In this document: positions 8,500 through 17,564 of the stretch, piece after piece | Layout: each line of letters opens with the position of its first letter | Numbering within the stretch: the first letter of the stretch is position 1 | NCBI GenBank assembly: GCA_037623315.1 | Contig: JBBJJH010000015.1 | Location: 32,240-96,239, forward strand | DNA: 64,000 nt | DNA from: Halanaerobiaceae bacterium ANBcell28 | Lineage (GTDB): Bacteria; Bacillota; Halanaerobiia; Halanaerobiales; DTU029 | Direction: 5' to 3' | Program-made: the position numbers and the translations under genes | Notes under the pieces: generated by a model | The model's input: only the letters and a program-made list of their open reading frames with translations | What the model was told of the DNA's origin: nothing | Database searches by the model: none

Positions 8500-9770
8500 T
8501 GTTTTTTTGGGATGAGATAAAAAGAATAAAAAAAAATAAAAGATTTGTTTGTATAATATTAATGATTCAATGTATTTTTTGTTTTTTCTTCATATCTGTT
8601 TTATTTGCTAATACAAATAAAGTGTATGAAAACACAGGATTTTTAAAGGAGTTCTTTGAGGATAGAATATATTATTTACTAAGTGATAATATGGATCATG
8701 AGATATATCTAGAGTATATGAACTCAGAATTTAATTATTATAGATTACATGATTTTGTGAAAGAAATTAGAAAAGATAATCGATTTGACTTTATTAGTAC
8801 TCAAATACAACCATTAGAAATTAACATAAATACTGCATATATCCCAGAAAAATATATCTTTGGATATGAGTCTGGATTTCTTGAATCTCCTTTTAAAATA
8901 GACGGTAAGGACGGTATTTATTTAGGGATTAAAAGCCTTAAAATATCAGATAATGTTTTTTCTTTGTTTGAAATTGAAGTAGACAAAGGAAGGAATTTTT
9001 TACAAACAGATTTTGTTTTAGATACTTCAAGGACTACAAAAATTATTCTCGGATATGAGTATCAAGAAATTTTTGCAATAGGTGATTTATTTGAAGCTAT
9101 TTATATATCTGAAGAAATGGTGTTTGAAGTAGTTGGATTTCTTCCTAAAGATGCTTATTTACCTGTAAAGGGGAACTTAATTTTTTTAGATCGGTATATG
9201 ATCAAACCTGCTTTTAGTAAAATAGCTTATAATGAATACCCAGAATTCGCAAAAATCACACTATTGCAGCAGGCAAATGGTCAAATTCTTACTACTAATT
9301 ATAATTTAAATATAAGTCAAATTGTATCCGATCTTTCCCTTAAATATAATACAGTTTATTTTGATGTTAATAATATGAATAATCAAGAATTTACTAATAT
9401 AATAAACATTTCAGAAGAATTATTATCACAATTAATAATCCTTTTAGTAACAATAGTATTATTTACAATCTTAAGTCTAGTTACAAGTATATTAGGAATT
9501 ATTCATGATAATTACTATAGATTTGGAGTTCATTTTATGAATGGTGCTAGAGTAAAAGACATAAAATTTTATATACTAGGATTGTTATTTTATTTAATCA
9601 TAATTCCAGTTATTATATCTCTTTTTCTTTCACTTATATTTTTAGGAATTGGATTACATATCTTAATGATTATTATCTTATCAATTAGTATATATCTCTT
9701 ATCAGCTATTGCACCAATAATAGCAGTAAATAATATTAATATAAGTGATTTGATTGGGAGGAAAGAATAA
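8499..9770 (+). CDS. FtsX-type ABC transporter permease, second subunit
   Basis: 423 residues; ATG overlaps the preceding stop (TAATG), which indicates translational coupling. One N-terminal membrane segment (about 16-37), an extracytoplasmic domain to about 305, then three membrane segments (about 312-334, 355-380 and 384-405). It is diverged from the first permease, so the transporter is probably a heterodimer as in LolCE. In a two-membrane cell a lipoprotein-sorting role is possible, but nothing specific supports it. Confidence 0.8.
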   Translation: MFFWDEIKRIKKNKRFVCIILMIQCIFCFFFISVLFANTNKVYENTGFLKEFFEDRIYYLLSDNMDHEIYLEYMNSEFNYYRLHDFVKEIRKDNRFDFISTQIQPLEININTAYIPEKYIFGYESGFLESPFKIDGKDGIYLGIKSLKISDNVFSLFEIEVDKGRNFLQTDFVLDTSRTTKIILGYEYQEIFAIGDLFEAIYISEEMVFEVVGFLPKDAYLPVKGNLIFLDRYMIKPAFSKIAYNEYPEFAKITLLQQANGQILTTNYNLNISQIVSDLSLKYNTVYFDVNNMNNQEFTNIINISEELLSQLIILLVTIVLFTILSLVTSILGIIHDNYYRFGVHFMNGARVKDIKFYILGLLFYLIIIPVIISLFLSLIFLGIGLHILMIIILSISIYLLSAIAPIIAVNNINISDLIGRKE

Positions 9771-10435
9771 TGTTGCTAGAAGTAAATAATATACAAAAAT
9801 CTTATGGTACAGGTAAAGCAAAAGTAGATGCTTTAAAAGGTGTTTCTCTAGCAGTAGAAGAAGGTGAAATGCTCGCTTTAATCGGTAAAAGTGGTTCTGG
9901 TAAATCTACTTTGTTAAACGTTTTAGGCGGACTGGATTCTATTGATAGTGGAGAATATATTTTTAAGAAAAAAAATATAGAAAATCTAAAGATGAATTCA
10001 TTGGCTCGTTTTAGAAGAAAAAATATTGGGTTTATAGTGCAATATTTTGCATTACTAAATGATATGACTGTTTTTGAAAATATAGCACTGCCGTATAGAT
10101 ACAATAAATTATCGTTTTTAGATATTAGAGTGAAAGTAAAGAAATTATTAAGTGATATGGAAATAGAAGATAAAGAAAATAAATTACCCACAGAGTTGTC
10201 AGGTGGGGAGCGTCAGCGAGTTGCAATCGCCAGGGGATTAGCCTGTGATCCTGAATTATTGCTGGTAGATGAACCTACAGGAGCTCTTGATGAGACTACA
10301 GGGGCGATGATAATGGATAAGTTTTTAGAAATAAATAAGCAAGGGATTACAATTATAATTGCTACACATGATAAAAATATTGCGGAGAAATGTTCGAGAA
10401 TCTTGGAATTAAAAGATGGGGAGTTAATACATTAA
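9770..10435 (+). CDS. ABC transporter ATP-binding protein (MacB/LolD type)
   Basis: 221 residues, start codon overlapping the permease stop. Walker A GKSGSGKST at about 38-46, Q-loop in FIVQYFALL, signature LSGGERQRVAIARG, Walker B LLLVDEPTGALDE and switch His in ATHD: all catalytic elements are present. The 221-residue length and the LSGGE-QQR/RQR pattern match the LolD/MacB/FtsE class. It energises the two permeases encoded just upstream. Confidence 0.92.
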   Translation: MLLEVNNIQKSYGTGKAKVDALKGVSLAVEEGEMLALIGKSGSGKSTLLNVLGGLDSIDSGEYIFKKKNIENLKMNSLARFRRKNIGFIVQYFALLNDMTVFENIALPYRYNKLSFLDIRVKVKKLLSDMEIEDKENKLPTELSGGERQRVAIARGLACDPELLLVDEPTGALDETTGAMIMDKFLEINKQGITIIIATHDKNIAEKCSRILELKDGELIH

Positions 10436-10485
10436 TTATTTTGAAGGGGGGGACAAACAAAATATAGACTAAGAATTTTTTATTT

Positions 10486-10525
10486 AAAAAAGATACCTCA
10501 TAGCAATACCAATGAGGCATCTTTA
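10486..10525. terminator. Bidirectional terminator between exporter operon and ppk1
   Basis: Arms AAAGATACCTCAT and ATGAGGCATCTTT pair with one mismatch. Runs of A and T on the two sides let it serve both convergent transcripts. Confidence 0.75.
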
Positions 10526-12679
10526 TTTCACCAAAAACAAGTTTTTCTTCCTTTCCTCTCTCTCTTTCTCTATAGCTTTAATTTCTGCTAATGCCATTTT
10601 ATAAAGCTCTACTTGTGATTCTATTTTATTAATCTGATATTTATTTATCCGGGTACAGGAGCCATCAGGCAATTGAATTCTGGCTTTAACAGTATCTTTC
10701 AGACAGATATTTAGTATTTCAATTATTCTATTTTTTATTTCCTTGTCTTCTATGGGGACAAGGGTTTCTACACGCCTGTCCAAATTTCTGGGTCTCCAAT
10801 CAGCACTGGCCATAAATACTTTAGAATCCCCTCCATTGGCAAAAAAGAAAATACGGCTATGTTCTAACAATTTTCCAACTATGCTTATTACCCTTATATT
10901 TTCACTGATATCTTCTAAACCTGGTCTGATACAGGAGATACCTCTAACTATTAGATCTATTTTTACACCAGCTATTGATGCTTGATATAGTTTTTTTATT
11001 ATTTCTTTATCAACAAGAGAATTTATCTTTGCTATTATATGACCCTCTTTACCCTTGTGACATTCATTTATCTCATTATCTATGAGCTCTATAAATTTTT
11101 CTCTTAGATTTAAGGGAGAAATGATAATTTTTTGCCAGCTAGGTGGTGCTGAAAAAGATGTTAATACATTAAAGAGATTGGCTATATCATTAGTGTATGA
11201 TTCTCTGGCAGTAAACAAAGAGATATCTGTATATAATTCAGCTGTCTGGTCATTATAATTTCCAGTGCTCATATGTAGATATTTTTTTATTCTTCCTTTT
11301 TCTGAGCGAATAACTAATAATAGTTTAGCATGTACTTTGAGTCCTACAAGACCATAGACAACATGACAGCCAGCTTCTTCTAATTTTTTTGCCCATTTTA
11401 TATTTTCCTCTTCATCAAAACGAGCTTTTAGTTCAATTATTACTGTGACCTGCTTCCCATTTCTGGCGGCTTTTACAAGTGAATTTATAATTGGTGACTT
11501 ATCACTTAATCTATATAGGGTTTGTTTGATTGCCAGAACCTGTGGATCATTGGCTGCCTTTTCAAGAAATTCTAAAACAGGTTCAAATGATTCATAGGGG
11601 TGATGAATGAGAGCATCCTGTCTAGATATTTTGTTAAAGATATTTCGTTCAAAGTAAAAATCCCTGGCTGCGAGAGGATAGAGTTTCTGAAATTTTAAGT
11701 TATCATATCCCCTAATATTTCTTATCTCTATTAATGCACTTAAGTCCAGTGGTCCATCTATGTTATAAATGTCTTCATTTTGAAGTTGAAGATAGTCACT
11801 CAAAATAGCCTTTATTTTATTACTGCTTCCTTTTTCAATTTCAAGTCTTACGGGTGAACCCCATTCTCTTCTTTCCAAGTAGTCTTCCATTTCTCCAAGA
11901 AAATCATCTGCGTTTTCTTGTAAATTAACATCAGCATTACGAGTTATTCTAAACATATCGATTGATTCTATCTGGAAGCCTTGGAATAGACTCCTTACTT
12001 TGTTTTTGATAATTTCTTCAATTAATATAAATGTTTTTTTCTTGCTTGTAGGTATATCAAGAAATCTTGGCATATTAGATGGAATCTGTACAAGAGCAAT
12101 CTGGAATGACTTGTCTTTGCTTCTTTTTAGGTTTTTATTAAAACTTAAGTTATCTTTTTTAAATAAATTATCTTTTGTATTGTATTTTAAAGATATAATT
12201 AAGTTCAGACTTTTATTAGAAATGTGAGGAAATGGTCTTACTGGATCTATAGTTATCGGAGTGAGAACTGGATATATAATAGTATTAAAGTAATTGTCTA
12301 GAAATGATTTCTCTAGATGATTAATTTCCTGATAGTTCTTAATATAGATATTTTCTTTTGCTAATTGATCTTTTAGCTGATGCCAGCATTTATATTTTTC
12401 TGATATTAAATTATGACTTTCTTTTGAAATTTTTATAAACTCGTCTTCGGCACTATATAAATCAGTAGATTGCTTTATATATTCAGATGATATTTTGTTT
12501 TTAAGTCTAGCCACTCTAATCATAAAAAATTCATCAAGGTTAGAAGCTGTTATTGATAAATATTTCAAACGTTCTAAAAGTGGATTCTGACTATCACAGG
12601 CTTCTTCTAATACTCTTTGATTAAACTTAAGCCAGCTAAGATGTTTGCTGAGGTAGTATTTGGGGTTGTCTAAGTCCAT
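10523..12679 (-). CDS. ppk1: Polyphosphate kinase 1
   Basis: 718 residues, the usual length. It makes polyphosphate from the terminal phosphate of ATP, reversibly. The N domain starts YYLSKHLSWLKFNQRVLEEA and contains SNLDEFFMIRVARLK. The two catalytic His positions are visible: H450 in KVHAKLLL, the expected phospho-His, and H469 in HMSTGNYNDQTAELY, separated by 19 residues as in the E. coli enzyme. The C domain holds DWRPRNLDRRVETLVPI. A strong ribosome site (TGGAGG) lies upstream of the ATG. It is monocistronic and convergent with the exporter operon. Together with the PPK2-type gene at the window edge it indicates active polyphosphate metabolism. Confidence 0.96.
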   Translation of the reverse strand: MDLDNPKYYLSKHLSWLKFNQRVLEEACDSQNPLLERLKYLSITASNLDEFFMIRVARLKNKISSEYIKQSTDLYSAEDEFIKISKESHNLISEKYKCWHQLKDQLAKENIYIKNYQEINHLEKSFLDNYFNTIIYPVLTPITIDPVRPFPHISNKSLNLIISLKYNTKDNLFKKDNLSFNKNLKRSKDKSFQIALVQIPSNMPRFLDIPTSKKKTFILIEEIIKNKVRSLFQGFQIESIDMFRITRNADVNLQENADDFLGEMEDYLERREWGSPVRLEIEKGSSNKIKAILSDYLQLQNEDIYNIDGPLDLSALIEIRNIRGYDNLKFQKLYPLAARDFYFERNIFNKISRQDALIHHPYESFEPVLEFLEKAANDPQVLAIKQTLYRLSDKSPIINSLVKAARNGKQVTVIIELKARFDEEENIKWAKKLEEAGCHVVYGLVGLKVHAKLLLVIRSEKGRIKKYLHMSTGNYNDQTAELYTDISLFTARESYTNDIANLFNVLTSFSAPPSWQKIIISPLNLREKFIELIDNEINECHKGKEGHIIAKINSLVDKEIIKKLYQASIAGVKIDLIVRGISCIRPGLEDISENIRVISIVGKLLEHSRIFFFANGGDSKVFMASADWRPRNLDRRVETLVPIEDKEIKNRIIEILNICLKDTVKARIQLPDGSCTRINKYQINKIESQVELYKMALAEIKAIEKEREERKKNLFLVK

Positions 12680-12784
12680 TGTTTTCCTCCAAAAATTAAC
12701 TTGATTAGAATTGTTCCTTTCCCTAATAGTTTTTGAATAATTGTAAGTTTTATACTCAATTATTCAAAACATTTTCTTATTTAG

Positions 12785-12813
12785 TTGACAAAAAGCTAAT
12801 AGTATGTTATATT
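12785..12813 (+). promoter_or_regulatory. Promoter of the histidine operon
   Basis: TTGACA at 12785-12790 and TATATT at 12808-12813, spacer 17, leaving a leader of about 80 nt before hisZ. No T-box or run of His codons was seen in the leader. Confidence 0.8.
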
Positions 12814-12899
12814 ACTTTAGTAAGTTAAAGTATTAAAGCTAGAAAGTATAACTTGATACATCATGCAAGAAATTATAAGAATGAAGGAAGGTATTAGCT

Positions 12900-14183
12900 A
12901 TGAATAATAATAATATGTTGAAATCAGCTGGGGGAATGCGAAGTTATCTTCCCGAACTAGCAAGTGAACTTAAGTGTATTGAAAGAAAAATCCTTGATAT
13001 ATTCGAGCTATGGGGTTATCATCCTATAATTACACCTACCCTGGAATATTATGAATCACTGACAGAAGGTATGGGTAGAAGTCTAGATAAGAGATTGTAT
13101 AAATTCATTGATTATGAAGGAAATATCCTGACATTGAGACCTGAGATGACTGCTCCGATTGCCCGTACATTATCAAATCGCTTGAATGATATAGAATTAC
13201 CAATGAGGTTATCATATAATGCTACAGTTTTTCGTTATGATCAATTGCAGGCCGGTAAAAATAGGGAAATATATCAATTAGGTGTTGAATTTATTGGTGA
13301 AAAAAGTTATCTGGCAGATGCAGAAGCAATTATATTGGCTATTGAGTCTTTACAGAATACTGGAATAGAAGACTTTAAACTTGATATTGGTCATGCAGCA
13401 TATCTTGAGGGTATTATTGAAGAATTAGATCTAAGTCATGAGATAGAGCTTGAAATCAAAACATTCTTAAACAAAAAAGACCTTGTTGGTTTGAATGACT
13501 TTATTCTTAGCTTGGAAGAAGAGGGTGTTGACAAAAAGGTAGAAATGATCAATGATATTCCTGCTTTAAGAGGTAATCAAGAAATTCTTAGAGATGCTCG
13601 CAGTCTAGTAAAAAATGAGAAGTCTATTGCTGCTCTTGAAAATTTAGAGAAGATTTATCAATATATTGCCGATTATGGACTGGCTGATTATATTACATTG
13701 GATTTGAGTTTGATTAGAGGTTTTGATTATTATACTGGAGTAGTTTTTGAAGGATTTACTGAAAAATTAGGTTACACTATTTGTGGTGGAGGAAGATACG
13801 ATAATTTATTGAATAAGTATAGTGGTCAAGAAATTCCAGCTATCGGTTTTGCTATTGGACTAGAAAGGGTACGTCTTGCTCTTAAACGTCAGGACTATGA
13901 ATTTGAATATCCAGTGCTTGATGAACTATTTTTGGTAAATGACGGTACAGAAGCACTTGCTATGAAGACAGCTAAGAAACTTCGTCAAAAGGGTATTATA
14001 ACCAGTCTAGCAGAACTCCGTGATAATAAGGAAGAACTGAAAGCAAAAGCTAAAAATGAAGGAGTAAAACGAATACTTATCTTTATAGATAAAGAAAAGC
14101 TAGAAGTACTTGATATAATTAATGATACTATGGAAACAATAGAAATAGATGGGGACTGGGAGGAGAAGCTATGGGAGATATAA
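12900..14183 (+). CDS. hisZ: ATP phosphoribosyltransferase regulatory subunit HisZ
   Basis: 427 residues. A class II histidyl-tRNA synthetase-like protein without tRNA charging function that activates short-form HisG and mediates His feedback. Visible: GGMRSYLPELASE at the start, motif 2-like RPEMTAPIART, the FRYDQLQAGKNREIYQLGVE stretch, and DLSLIRGFDYYTGVVFEG with CGGGRYDNLL. Position first in a his operon and directly before a 218-residue HisG decides for HisZ over HisS. The end (about 340-427) keeps an anticodon-binding-like fold. The ribosome site is AAGGAAGG. The gene overlaps hisG by 13 nt. Confidence 0.93.
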   Translation: MNNNNMLKSAGGMRSYLPELASELKCIERKILDIFELWGYHPIITPTLEYYESLTEGMGRSLDKRLYKFIDYEGNILTLRPEMTAPIARTLSNRLNDIELPMRLSYNATVFRYDQLQAGKNREIYQLGVEFIGEKSYLADAEAIILAIESLQNTGIEDFKLDIGHAAYLEGIIEELDLSHEIELEIKTFLNKKDLVGLNDFILSLEEEGVDKKVEMINDIPALRGNQEILRDARSLVKNEKSIAALENLEKIYQYIADYGLADYITLDLSLIRGFDYYTGVVFEGFTEKLGYTICGGGRYDNLLNKYSGQEIPAIGFAIGLERVRLALKRQDYEFEYPVLDELFLVNDGTEALAMKTAKKLRQKGIITSLAELRDNKEELKAKAKNEGVKRILIFIDKEKLEVLDIINDTMETIEIDGDWEEKLWEI

Positions 14184-14827
14184 TTACTGCACTACCTAAA
14201 GGTAGACTTTTAAAAGTTGTTGTTGATATTTTGAAAAAGGCTGATTTTATTTCAAAGGATTTGGATATAGAGGAAATGTCTCGTCAATTAGTTTTTACTG
14301 ATGAAAAGACAGGGAATTCATTTTTATTGGCTAAGCCAAAAGATGTGCCGGTATATGTTGAACACGGTGCAGCAGATATAGGTGTGACTGGTAAAGATGT
14401 AATACTGGAACATGATAGACGTCTTTATGAATTAGCAGATTTGAAAGTTGGCTGGTGTAAGTTAGTAGTAGCTGTACCAGAAGCCAAGGGAATTACTAGA
14501 GTTGAAGATATACCTGAACATAGTCGTGTGGCAACTTCTTTCCCTACTATTACGCGAGAATTTTTTCAAAAAATGGGGATTCAGGTTGATATTATATACT
14601 TAAATGGTTCAGTGGAACTTGCGCCTTTGATTGATCTAGCTGACTTGATTGTTGATATTACATCAACTGGAACTACTTTGCGCAAGAATAACTTACTACC
14701 TATTGCTGAAATTTGTGAGTCAACATCAAGGCTAGTTGTAAATAATGTTAGCTATAAGACCAAGTATCAGGCAGTAAGTAAACTGATGACTGCCATAAAG
14801 GAGGAGGTAGCGAATAATGAAGATTAA
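14171..14827 (+). CDS. hisG: ATP phosphoribosyltransferase catalytic subunit, short form
   Basis: 218 residues: the short form, which lacks the regulatory C-terminal domain and needs HisZ. It catalyses the first step, ATP plus PRPP to phosphoribosyl-ATP. Visible: ALPKGRLLK at the N-terminus, GAADIGVTGKDV, VATSFPTITREFF and the PRPP-binding loop region LIVDITSTGTTLRKNNL. GGGAGGAG upstream of ATG 14171 lies inside hisZ. It overlaps both neighbours, so HisZ and HisG are translationally coupled. Confidence 0.96.
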   Translation: MGDIITALPKGRLLKVVVDILKKADFISKDLDIEEMSRQLVFTDEKTGNSFLLAKPKDVPVYVEHGAADIGVTGKDVILEHDRRLYELADLKVGWCKLVVAVPEAKGITRVEDIPEHSRVATSFPTITREFFQKMGIQVDIIYLNGSVELAPLIDLADLIVDITSTGTTLRKNNLLPIAEICESTSRLVVNNVSYKTKYQAVSKLMTAIKEEVANNED

Positions 14828-16100
14828 GTCTTTAAATTATCCTGAAAATAAGCAAGCAATTAATGAGATCTTACTAAAAAATCGCTTTGATTTTCAGGAT
14901 GAGAGAAGTCAGGCAGTAGAAATGATAGTAAATGATGTAAGAGATAACGGTGATGATGCTGTTTTTAAATATACCGAAAAGTTTGATGGTGCAAAATTTG
15001 GAGAATTGCTTGTTTCCAAAGATGAAATAGATGAAGCATATTCTATAGTAGAGGATAGTTTTATAGAGTCTATACGTAAGTCAATTGATAATGTAAAGGC
15101 TTTTCATAGAAAGCAGTTACGTGAAAATTGGTTTGATTATAACAACGGTATGACCGGTCAAGTATATAATCCACTTGCCAGGATTGGTGCTTATGTGCCA
15201 GGAGGCAGGGCTGCTTATCCTTCTTCTGTTGTGATGACTGTTATCCCTGCTAAAGTGGCAGGTGTTGAAGAGGTGGTAGTTGTTAGCCCGCCAGATAAGG
15301 AAGGTAAGGTGAATCCATATACCTTAGTGGCTGCTAATGAGGCTGGTGCTGATGAGATTTATAAAGTTGGTGGGGCACAGGCTGTTGCGGCTCTGGCTTT
15401 TGGTACAGAGTCAATTAAGGCTGTTGATAAAATCGTTGGCCCTGGGAATATCTATGTAACCCTTGCTAAAAAGATGGTTTATGGATTGGTGGATATTGAT
15501 ATGCTGGCCGGGCCTAGTGAGGTTTTGGTGCTGGCTGATGAAAATGCTAATCCAGACTTTATAGCTGCTGATCTCTTGTCACAGGCTGAGCATGATCCAC
15601 TGGCTGTATCAATTTTGATTACTACTAGTGACGAGATAGCTGAAAAGACTAAAACTGCTGTAGCTAAGCAGATAAAAGAATTATCTAAAAGGGAAATCGC
15701 TGAAGAGTCTATCACTAATAATGCTTTAGTAGTTATTGTTGATGATTTGGATAACGGAATTGAATTAGTAAATTTATTTGCACCTGAGCATTTTGAATTA
15801 TTGGTACAGGAGCCTTTCAAGGTATTGGGTAAGATCAAAAATGCAGGAGCAATTTTTATAGGTGATTATTCATCTGAGCCTCTAGGCGATTATATGGCAG
15901 GACCCAATCATGTTCTTCCAACTGGAGGTACAGCTCGTTACGCTTCTCCTCTAAATACTGATGATTTTATTAAAAAGTCCAGTATAATCTATTATCAAAA
16001 AGAAGAGTTAGAGCAGGTTAAGGATGATGTAATTAAGCTGGCAGAGCTGGAAGGTCTTGATGCACATGCCAATGCAATTAAGATAAGATTTAAGAAGTAA
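14817..16100 (+). CDS. hisD: Histidinol dehydrogenase
   Basis: 427 residues, full length. Oxidises histidinol to histidine through histidinal with two NAD+. Conserved blocks: YVPGGRAAYPSSVVMTVIPA, VGGAQAVAALAFGTESI, KIVGPGNIYVTLAKK, DMLAGPSEVLVLAD, LLSQAEHDP and APEHFEL (catalytic Glu-His pair), then GPNHVLPTGGTARYASPL. The GGAGGAGG site lies just before the ATG, inside hisG, with an 11-nt overlap. Confidence 0.97.
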   Translation: MKIKSLNYPENKQAINEILLKNRFDFQDERSQAVEMIVNDVRDNGDDAVFKYTEKFDGAKFGELLVSKDEIDEAYSIVEDSFIESIRKSIDNVKAFHRKQLRENWFDYNNGMTGQVYNPLARIGAYVPGGRAAYPSSVVMTVIPAKVAGVEEVVVVSPPDKEGKVNPYTLVAANEAGADEIYKVGGAQAVAALAFGTESIKAVDKIVGPGNIYVTLAKKMVYGLVDIDMLAGPSEVLVLADENANPDFIAADLLSQAEHDPLAVSILITTSDEIAEKTKTAVAKQIKELSKREIAEESITNNALVVIVDDLDNGIELVNLFAPEHFELLVQEPFKVLGKIKNAGAIFIGDYSSEPLGDYMAGPNHVLPTGGTARYASPLNTDDFIKKSSIIYYQKEELEQVKDDVIKLAELEGLDAHANAIKIRFKK

Positions 16101-16125
16101 CTGTAAACGGGGGAGGACTTATCTT

Positions 16126-16185
16126 ATGGAATGGAATGATGATTCGTATAAAAACATTTATGTCAAAAAAATAAAAGCCGAATGA
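16126..16185 (+). CDS. Micro-ORF of 19 codons between hisD and hisB
   Basis: ATG 16126 preceded by a strong GGGGGAGG site 10 nt upstream; product MEWNDDSYKNIYVKKIKAE. Its TGA overlaps an ATG at 16182 (ATGA). It occupies the place where hisC commonly lies in such operons. It could be a leader-like coupling peptide, a small protein, or the stump of a deleted gene. There is no His-rich content that would suggest attenuation. Confidence 0.4.
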   Translation: MEWNDDSYKNIYVKKIKAE

Positions 16186-16220
16186 AGATTCGTTTAGTAA
16201 AAGATAAGGTGGTGTTAAAG

Positions 16221-16823
16221 ATGGCAAGATTCAAGGAAATTGATCTGGAACGGATTACTAAAGAGACTGATATTAAGTTAAAATTGAAATTAAGTGCTTC
16301 CAGGGAGATTGATATTGACACTGGAATAGGTTTCTTTGACCACATGCTAGAGCTTTTAGCTTTTCATAGTTTTATGGATTTAGAGTTAAAAGTTGATGGT
16401 GATCTCTATGTTGATGAACATCATACTGTAGAGGATGTGGGTATTGTACTGGGGCAGGCTATTAAAGAGGCTTTAGCTGACAAAGCAGGAATTAAAAGAT
16501 ATGCTGATATTACTTTGCCTATGGATGAATGCCTGGTTCAGGTAGCCCTTGATTTGAGTGGCCGAGCATATTATCAGGATGATCTGCAATTTACTAGAGA
16601 AAGTGTGGGAGACTTACCGGTAGAATTAGTAGAGGAGTTTTTCCGGGCCTTATCTAATAATGCTGGGATTACCTTGCATATAAGGGCTATAAGAAATGGT
16701 AATGCACATCACTTGATTGAGGCCTGTTTTAAGGCTTTTGCCAGGGCTTTTGATCAGGCTATAAGTATTGATGATAGATTAGCAGGTAAGCCTCTATCTA
16801 CTAAAGGTATGCTAGGAGAGTAG
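16221..16823 (+). CDS. hisB: Imidazoleglycerol-phosphate dehydratase
   Basis: 200 residues from ATG 16221, which has AAGGTGGT 8 nt upstream; an in-frame ATG at 16182 would add 13 atypical basic residues. Converts imidazole glycerol phosphate to imidazole acetol phosphate. The metal-binding motifs are present: FFDHMLELLAFH, DEHHTVEDVGIVLGQA, then NAHHLIEACFKAFARA. It is the monofunctional form; no histidinol-phosphatase domain is fused. The 120 nt between hisB and hisH carry no clear terminator. Confidence 0.95.
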   Translation: MARFKEIDLERITKETDIKLKLKLSASREIDIDTGIGFFDHMLELLAFHSFMDLELKVDGDLYVDEHHTVEDVGIVLGQAIKEALADKAGIKRYADITLPMDECLVQVALDLSGRAYYQDDLQFTRESVGDLPVELVEEFFRALSNNAGITLHIRAIRNGNAHHLIEACFKAFARAFDQAISIDDRLAGKPLSTKGMLGE

Positions 16824-16943
16824 AATATTCTTTTTTTGAATTAGTTCCGAATTATTTTTGTAATTGTTCTATGTATGAATAAATTTCTAAAACTAAGAAT
16901 TCACTTTATCGTATAAGTTTAGGACTTTGAAAGGAGATAAATA

Positions 16944-17564
16944 GTGATAGCAATTATTGATTATGATATAGGAAATTTAGGTAGTGTTCTGAAAGCCTTT
17001 AAGTATTTGAATATAGATGCGGTTTTAACTAAAGATGTTGATGAAATTAAAAAAGCAGATGGCCTGGTATTGCCAGGGGTAGGGGCTTTTGGTGAAGGCA
17101 TGAGAAATCTACGCTGTTTAGGTTTAGAGAAGATTATTAAGGAAGAACTGGCTAAAGGCAAGCCGTTTTTAGGAATATGCCTTGGTATGCAGTTACTTTT
17201 TGAGAGTAGCGAAGAGGCCAATCAGGAAAAGGGTCTGGCTTTAATTCCAGGAGCAGTTAGAAAGTTTGATCCTGTTGCTGTAGGAAAAATACCACAAATC
17301 GGATGGAATCAGCTAGAACTTGTAAAAGATGATCCGCTTTTTGGGGAATTAGATGGAGAGGACTATTATTTTGTACATAGTTATTACGTATCTCCAGAGA
17401 GTGAGGAATATGTTTTAGCTAAGACTGTTTACGGAAAGACAGTATTTGTTTCAGTTGTGAAGAAAGATAATATCTGGGGAATGCAGTGTCATCCAGAAAA
17501 GAGTAGTAAGGTTGGTTTGCAAACCTTGAAAAATTTTGGAGAGGTGGTTTTACAATGGAAATAA
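16944..17564 (+). CDS. hisH: Imidazole glycerol phosphate synthase, glutaminase subunit
   Basis: 206 residues from GTG with AAAGGAGA upstream. Class I glutamine amidotransferase that feeds ammonia to HisF. Nucleophile C79 in [11 protein letters not shown]183 and E185 in QCHPEKS, and the [10 protein letters not shown] oxyanion region are all intact. It ends inside the start of the HisA-HisF gene (10-nt overlap), matching a tight stoichiometry with the HisF part. Confidence 0.96.
   Translation: MIAIIDYDIGNLGSVLKAFKYLNIDAVLTKDVDEIKKADGLVLPGVGAFGEGMRNLRCLGLEKIIKEELAKGKPFLGICLGMQLLFESSEEANQEKGLALIPGAVRKFDPVAVGKIPQIGWNQLELVKDDPLFGELDGEDYYFVHSYYVSPESEEYVLAKTVYGKTVFVSVVKKDNIWGMQCHPEKSSKVGLQTLKNFGEVVLQWK

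Noticed and set aside
12814..12899. T-box or His leader peptide controlling the operon
   Set aside because: The leader is only about 80 nt, with no T-box core sequence and no run of His codons.
12900..14183. Histidyl-tRNA synthetase (hisS)
   Set aside because: It lies first in a his operon next to a short HisG and has HisZ-type features; HisZ fits better.
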